A stretch of 9,519 nucleotides of DNA from Anaerolineales bacterium. GTDB taxonomy: Bacteria; Chloroflexota; Anaerolineae; 4572-78; NAK82. This document shows, piece by piece, positions 6,444-9,519 of the stretch. The notes below the pieces were generated by a model, which did no database searches, was not told the DNA's origin, and saw only the letters and a program-made list of their open reading frames with translations. Both the position numbers and the translations under genes were made by a program. How positions within the stretch are numbered: the first letter of the stretch is position 1; each line of letters starts with the position of its first letter. The stretch lies in contig JAHELX010000204.1 in the NCBI GenBank assembly GCA_024643945.1, positions 1 through 9,519 of the forward strand, in the 5' to 3' direction.

Positions 6444-6471
6444 ATTTTACCACAACTTTGCATAAAATCAA
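6444..6471 (-). promoter_or_regulatory. Promoter of the Xer recombinase gene
   Basis: On the minus strand TTGATT (6471-6466) and TAAAAT (6449-6444) are 16 nt apart, and a TG one base before the -10 box makes it an extended -10 promoter. Transcription would begin near 6437, leaving a leader of about 57 nt before the ATG at 6380. Confidence 0.6.
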
Positions 6472-6805
6472 GTCTGGGTATGGCTTCGGAGGCATTTCAA
6501 TTGATTAGGCACGCCGTCACGTCACACGGAGCCACACTGACCATGGCGTCCCGACCTGAATCTTGACATACGCAGGGACCAAAAGTCCGCGGCAAAGCCT
6601 CACCTGAAGGGAAGCCCAGGTCTCTGTTTAAAGTAACGACATCTTGACAGAAGTGTATCACGAATTGTCTGTTGAGGCAAGGAGGTATGTAAAGTAATTG
6701 GATGAGCTTCGACTCCAATTGCCCATACTGGCTTGAGGGCTGGGTTTTTGGGTGTCCTCAACTGGTTACACTTCCGACAAAATCTTTTCGTCTGGCTTAG
6801 GCCTG

Positions 6806-6814
6806 TGGTATAAT
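6806..6814 (+). promoter_or_regulatory. Extended -10 promoter of the LysM lipoprotein gene
   Basis: TG (6806-6807), one base, then the perfect TATAAT (6809-6814). The -35 region is poor (TTTTCG or TTTCGT at 17-18 nt), as expected for an extended -10 promoter. Transcription would start near 6821, only about two bases before the ATG at 6823, implying a leaderless mRNA. Confidence 0.65.
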
Positions 6815-6822
6815 GATGTGCC

Positions 6823-7797
6823 ATGTGGAAACATCTTGTTGTTTGCGTGCCGTTTTTGGCCTTCCTGGCGGGTTGCGGTCAGTTGATCACGCCGTCACCC
6901 GAGGTAATGACGCCGGTGGTAGTCTTGCCGTCCGCCACGCCCCTGGCGACTGTACCGCCCCGAGCGACGTTCACCCCTGCCCCGGCGACTCCTGCGCCCA
7001 CTGCGACACCTACGGTAACACCTACACCAATCGTCTATCGAGTGCAATCAGGAGATACATTGTTGGCGATTGCGGCCGAATTCGGCGTGTCGGCCGAGGC
7101 GATCCAGGAAGCCAATGGTATTATTGATCCACGTCGTTTACAGATTGAACAGGAACTCGTGATCCCCCGTCCGGAGGAAGACGCGGAACAGCCGCCTACA
7201 CCTACGCCAACTCCGCCGCCGATGCTGATCCGAGGATTGGGCTTTCAGCAGACGCCCGTAGGCGGCTTATGGGCATTAGGGGAGATATATAATCCGGGTC
7301 CTGACCCTCTTTCCGAAGTGGTAGTCGAGGTATCGCTTTTTGACGGGAGCGGGCAGTTGCTGGCTAGCGAGGCCGCTTTTCCCCAGCTTGATGTGGTGCC
7401 TTCCGAGCAGGTGGTGTCGTTTGCTATTCTCTTTCCCGATCCGCCACGCCAGTTTGCTCAATACCAGGCGTTGGTGCTGGCCGGTGTGCCAACATCTCCC
7501 AATACGCGCTATTATCTGGATCTGACCGCGAGCGATTTGCAAGGGCAGGCAGTGGGCGCAACCCGCTATCGGGTGACGGGTGAACTGCAGAATGTCGGCA
7601 GCAGTGATGCGGAGAATTTGCGGTTGCTCGTCACTGCCTACGACGACCAGGCTCGCGTCAGCGCCGTGCGGCAGGCAGACCTGCCGGTGTTGGTGCTTCG
7701 TTCGGCTGCAACTACCCCTTTTGAGGTAGAATTGACACTCACCGGAAGCCCGGTCGTCACTTATTCGGTTCAGGCTCAGGGGCTACGGGTAGAATGA
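6823..7797 (+). CDS. LysM lipoprotein with Pro/Thr linkers and C-terminal FxLYD-like repeats
   Basis: A 324-residue exported lipoprotein of unknown exact function. A short signal peptide (MWKH then a hydrophobic core) ends in the lipobox LAGC, with Cys18 as the lipidation site. A Pro/Thr-rich linker (about 24-70) leads to a LysM domain at 71-115 (YRVQSGDTLLAIAAEFGV, ending in ELVIP), which binds glycan chains of peptidoglycan. A second short Pro/Thr linker (122-133) precedes two related beta modules, about 136-220 and 245-320, each with a GE-x-x-N start followed by alternating beta strands like FxLYD domains. The ATG at 6823 is required for the signal peptide. No Shine-Dalgarno lies upstream because the promoter's -10 box is only 8 nt away. 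It probably tethers the membrane to the wall or acts as an envelope scaffold. A terminator 33 nt downstream makes it monocistronic. Confidence 0.9.
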   Translation: MWKHLVVCVPFLAFLAGCGQLITPSPEVMTPVVVLPSATPLATVPPRATFTPAPATPAPTATPTVTPTPIVYRVQSGDTLLAIAAEFGVSAEAIQEANGIIDPRRLQIEQELVIPRPEEDAEQPPTPTPTPPPMLIRGLGFQQTPVGGLWALGEIYNPGPDPLSEVVVEVSLFDGSGQLLASEAAFPQLDVVPSEQVVSFAILFPDPPRQFAQYQALVLAGVPTSPNTRYYLDLTASDLQGQAVGATRYRVTGELQNVGSSDAENLRLLVTAYDDQARVSAVRQADLPVLVLRSAATTPFEVELTLTGSPVVTYSVQAQGLRVE

Positions 7798-7829
7798 CAT
7801 CTGTAGGAAGACTTCAATGATCTATCCTC

Positions 7830-7862
7830 AGGTGCAACCCCCCCTGTGGGGTTGCACCTTTT
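7830..7862 (+). terminator. Rho-independent terminator after the LysM gene
   Basis: AGGTGCAACCCC (7830-7841) pairs perfectly with GGGGTTGCACCT (7848-7859) around a 6-nt loop CCCTGT, followed by TTTTGG. The 12-bp GC-rich stem and short T-run fit an intrinsic terminator 33 nt after the stop codon. Confidence 0.85.
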
Positions 7863-7886
7863 GGCTGAGTAGTACGATCTTCTGAC

Positions 7887-7895
7887 TGATATATT
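7887..7895 (+). promoter_or_regulatory. Possible extended -10 promoter of the plsC cluster
   Basis: TG, one base, then TATATT (7890-7895), five of six consensus bases, between the terminator and the acyltransferase start. No -35 box is seen at 16-18 nt. A separate promoter is needed here because of the preceding terminator, but this match is weak. It would give a leader of only about 8 nt. Confidence 0.35.
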
Positions 7896-7909
7896 GAGGT
7901 ATGTAGGTT

Positions 7910-8623
7910 ATGTGGTATGCAAAGATCTGGTATCGTATCGTCTGGGCTGTCGTCAAGGTCTTATCCACTTTGCTGTGCCGCGTTGAGACCCATGGCTGGT
8001 CGAACATGCCCGAAAAAGGGCCTTTCATTGTCGCTAGCAATCATCTGCACTTTTTCGACCCGCCATTAGTGCTAGTGGGCATCCCTTATCGAGAGATAAC
8101 GGCCTTGGCGGCTGAAAAATGGGCAAGAGTCTGGCCCGTAAACTGGCTGCTGAAGTCGGTGGGAGCGATCTTCGTCCGCCGAGGCGAGGTGGATCGAGAG
8201 GCTCTTGCTAAGTGCCTGGCTGTGTTGCAACAGGGGGGTATCTTGGGCCTGGCGCCTGAGGGGACGCGCAGTCGTACCGGGACGATGCAACGCGGCAAGC
8301 CCGGCATCGCTTACCTCGCCACCAAACTCAACGTACCCATCGTGCCGGTGGGCATCTCGGGCCAGGAGAAAGTCATCGCCGAGTGGAAACACTTGCATCG
8401 GCCACATGTCAGCGTGCGCGTTGGACAGCCTTTCAGGTTACAACCTGTGCATGGACAACAGAAGGGTGAGCAACTGCAGGCTCGGGCCGACGAGGTAATG
8501 CAGCATATCGCGGCCTTGGTGCGTGAAGACTTGCGCGGTGTGTATGCCGACGGGAAGGAATCAGGGATCGGGGAATCAGCGGAACAGGAATCAAGACAAT
8601 GGGAGACTTATCCTCATTCCTGA
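7910..8623 (+). CDS. plsC: 1-acyl-sn-glycerol-3-phosphate acyltransferase (PlsC family)
   Basis: A 237-residue membrane-associated enzyme that acylates lysophosphatidic acid to phosphatidic acid in phospholipid synthesis. The four family motifs are in order: NHLHFFD at 44-50 with the catalytic His45-x4-Asp50; VGAIFVRRG at 84-92; PEGTRSRTG at 116-124, the phosphate-binding block; and VPIVPVGI at 142-149. An N-terminal hydrophobic segment (about 6-22) would anchor it to the cytoplasmic face. A weak AGG lies just before the ATG. The last 20 residues or so (from about Lys216) are encoded by a short repeat of GGAATCAG units and look like a late extension rather than part of the fold. Acyl donor (ACP or CoA) and exact acceptor cannot be read from sequence. 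The two downstream genes lie close behind on the same strand. Confidence 0.92.
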   Translation: MWYAKIWYRIVWAVVKVLSTLLCRVETHGWSNMPEKGPFIVASNHLHFFDPPLVLVGIPYREITALAAEKWARVWPVNWLLKSVGAIFVRRGEVDREALAKCLAVLQQGGILGLAPEGTRSRTGTMQRGKPGIAYLATKLNVPIVPVGISGQEKVIAEWKHLHRPHVSVRVGQPFRLQPVHGQQKGEQLQARADEVMQHIAALVREDLRGVYADGKESGIGESAEQESRQWETYPHS

Positions 8624-8630
8624 TTCCCTG
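8557..8630. repeat. GGAATCA repeats with inverted copy at the plsC 3' end
   Basis: Three direct copies of GGAATCA (8557-8563, 8572-8578, 8587-8593) are spaced 15 nt apart. An inverted copy covers 8621-8627. GGGAATCAG (8571-8579) is the exact reverse complement of 8620-8628, so a hairpin with a loop of about 40 nt can form across the plsC stop codon (8621-8623). No T-tract follows, so it is not a standard terminator. It resembles short tandem repeat tracts that expand in intergenic DNA. Confidence 0.6.
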
Positions 8631-8666
8631 AGTCTTACGTGGAGAGATGGGCAAGGACGACAGTCT

Positions 8667-9452
8667 ATGGATAATCCTGGTCGGCCTTTGGTCGGGATCC
8701 CATGTCGCAGTGATAGCTCGATGGCTTACAAAGGTCGACACATTAACGCTCAGAACTCTTCTTATATTAGCGCGATCATCAGTGCTGGTGGTGCGCCTTT
8801 TCTTATCCCGATAGAAGCTCGCGCCGACGTGCTGCGCATCCTGTTCGAGCAAGCCGACGCCATCTTGCTGCCTGGCGGCGGTGATATTGCCTCTCACTTC
8901 TTCGGTGAGACACCTCACCCGTCGCTGAGCGATGTCCAGTCGGCGCGAGATGCGCTAGAACTGACCCTGGCACGCTGGGGGCTGGAGGAAGGCAAGCCGC
9001 TGTTGGGTATCTGCCGGGGCATTCAGGTGATGAATGTGGCTGCTGGTGGTTCGCTTTATCAAGACATTGCCTCTCAGTGTCCCGATGCCGCCCGGCACGA
9101 CTATTTCTCTGGGGGCGATTACCCGCGTGATTTCCTGGCGCACCCGGTCGCCATCGAACTTGGCTCACGCCTGGGTGCGGTGCTGGGTGTGGATCACCTG
9201 TCGGTCAACAGCTTGCATCACCAGGCGCTTAAGGAAACGTCGCCGGCCTATCGCATTGTGGCCCGCTCTCCCGATGGAACCATCGAGGGGATTGAAGCGC
9301 CTCATCACCCCTTTGCCATTGGCGTGCAGTGGCATCCGGAGGAGTTGGTAGCCAGCCAGGAAGCGGCACGGCGCCTATTCCTGGCTTTTGTGGAGGCATA
9401 TCGCAATGGGAGGACCGGGTGTTATAAGGAATGGAGCCTGGAGGATTGTTAG
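8667..9452 (+). CDS. Class I glutamine-amidotransferase-like gamma-glutamyl hydrolase (peptidase C26, PuuD-like)
   Basis: A 261-residue cytoplasmic hydrolase of the gamma-glutamyl-GABA hydrolase family. It begins with RPLVGIPCRS, the usual strand of this family, and has LLPGGGDI at 67-74 (substrate/oxyanion region), the nucleophile elbow GICRGIQ with Cys116, SLHHQA at 182-187, and VQWHPEE at 220-226 with His223 and Glu225 completing the triad. I chose the ATG at 8667, with AAGGA 9 nt upstream. An earlier in-frame ATG at 8523 would overlap plsC by 101 nt and adds 48 residues, mostly read from the repeat, that do not resemble the family. PuuD itself cleaves gamma-glutamyl-GABA in putrescine catabolism, but no other puu genes are here, so the true gamma-glutamyl substrate is open. 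It is followed by murI after one base, hinting at a link to glutamate supply. Confidence 0.9.
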   Translation: MDNPGRPLVGIPCRSDSSMAYKGRHINAQNSSYISAIISAGGAPFLIPIEARADVLRILFEQADAILLPGGGDIASHFFGETPHPSLSDVQSARDALELTLARWGLEEGKPLLGICRGIQVMNVAAGGSLYQDIASQCPDAARHDYFSGGDYPRDFLAHPVAIELGSRLGAVLGVDHLSVNSLHHQALKETSPAYRIVARSPDGTIEGIEAPHHPFAIGVQWHPEELVASQEAARRLFLAFVEAYRNGRTGCYKEWSLEDC

Positions 9453-9453
9453 A

Positions 9454-9519
9454 TTGACCTGGGATGAGGTGGCATCGTCCGCGCGGGGGGCTGCGACCAT
9501 TGGCCTGTTCGATTCGGGG
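9454..9519 (+). CDS. murI: Glutamate racemase, N-terminal fragment cut by window edge
   Basis: Only 22 codons are present. They end in TIGLFDSG, the characteristic first strand and DSG motif of glutamate racemases (usually IGVFDSGVGG), whose Asp lies in the active site. The enzyme interconverts L- and D-glutamate for peptidoglycan. The likely start is TTG at 9454, one base after the preceding stop, with GGAGG 9 nt before it; a GTG at 9469 is an alternative that gives a more usual N-terminus length but has a poorer ribosome site. The call rests on one short motif plus the envelope-related context. Confidence 0.72.
   Translation, partial: MTWDEVASSARGAATIGLFDSG

Larger units (their letters stand above)
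6381..6822. other. 442-nt divergent intergenic region
   Basis: It separates the leftward recombinase gene from the rightward LysM lipoprotein gene and holds a promoter at each end. Between them, 6480-6780 contains no credible gene. It has two copies of ATCTTGACA (6560-6568 and 6641-6649) 81 nt apart, neither with a matching -10 box, short hairpins around 6575-6590 and 6603-6620, and an inverted repeat AATTGGA/TCCAATT (6696-6702 and 6714-6720). I could not match it to a known RNA family. Confidence 0.55.

Noticed and set aside
6690..6735. Possible tRNA end (CTTCGACTCC resembles a T-loop)
   Set aside because: No anticodon arm, D arm or matching acceptor strand could be placed upstream.
6571..6800. 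Possible RNase P RNA or SRP RNA (AAAGTCC and GGCTTA boxes; GAAGGGAAG)
   Set aside because: The span is far too short for RNase P RNA, the core elements between the boxes are absent, and the SRP GGAA-loop with its AGCAG partner is not formed.
6497..6824. Two overlapping minus-strand ORFs (73 and 74 codons) in the divergent spacer
   Set aside because: They have no recognisable domain, no ribosome site, a Cys/Arg/Pro composition unlike the real genes, and one runs over the LysM promoter. They look like chance frames.
8523..8666. 48-codon N-terminal extension of the gamma-glutamyl hydrolase
   Set aside because: It overlaps plsC by 101 nt, is read mostly from the repeat, and the family normally begins at the RPLVGIP strand; the ATG at 8667 has a good ribosome site.
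8433..8918. 161-codon minus-strand ORF across plsC and the hydrolase gene
   Set aside because: Antisense shadow crossing two well-supported genes and the repeat; low-complexity Arg/Pro/Ser sequence without family features.

Overview
The window looks like chromosomal DNA from a Gram-type-unclear, free-living bacterium, most plausibly a member of the Chloroflexota (Anaerolineae-like). This is an inference from style: two exported proteins carry long Pro/Thr-rich linkers, one of them a LysM lipoprotein, and coding density and GC are moderate to high. No rRNA, tRNA, CRISPR array or complete mobile element is visible, so the taxonomic call rests on protein character only.

Left part, minus strand, 3488 down to 1. 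A good sigma70-type promoter (TTGCCA, 17 nt, TATACT) drives a tightly packed four-gene set: a two-helix membrane protein with an extracytoplasmic Pro/Thr linker and a beta-rich tail; a full-length CPA1-type Na+/H+ antiporter; a universal-stress-protein-like protein; and a second antiporter-like membrane protein, cut by the window edge, that aligns collinearly with the first antiporter but lacks its ion-binding residues. Gaps are 7, 3 and 38 nt. This is the most unusual part of the window: an active antiporter next to a probable transport-dead paralogue, with a Usp protein and a surface-exposed partner.

The 338-nt gap at 3402-3739 holds, in order, that promoter, a perfect 11-bp palindrome, a roughly 90-bp inverted-repeat unit bounded by CTAG (MITE-like), and a terminator for the next operon. 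That operon (5247 to 3740, minus) couples a bacterial-PH/SHOCT membrane protein to a trimeric-type purine nucleoside phosphorylase through a TGATG overlap. Further right, a XerC/D-type tyrosine recombinase (6380-5502, minus) has its own promoter.

Right part, plus strand. A 442-nt divergent spacer separates the recombinase from a LysM lipoprotein (6823-7797) whose extended -10 box lies so close to the ATG that the mRNA is probably leaderless. A strong hairpin terminator follows. Then comes a plsC-type acyltransferase, a class I glutamine-amidotransferase-like (peptidase C26) hydrolase, and the first codons of a glutamate racemase (murI) that runs off the right edge. These three suggest an envelope-building cluster: phospholipid synthesis, gamma-glutamyl hydrolysis and D-glutamate supply for peptidoglycan.

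Most genes are housekeeping or envelope functions. I do not see a defence or other clearly new system. The best candidates for novelty are the paired intact/degenerate antiporter operon and the MITE-like unit.
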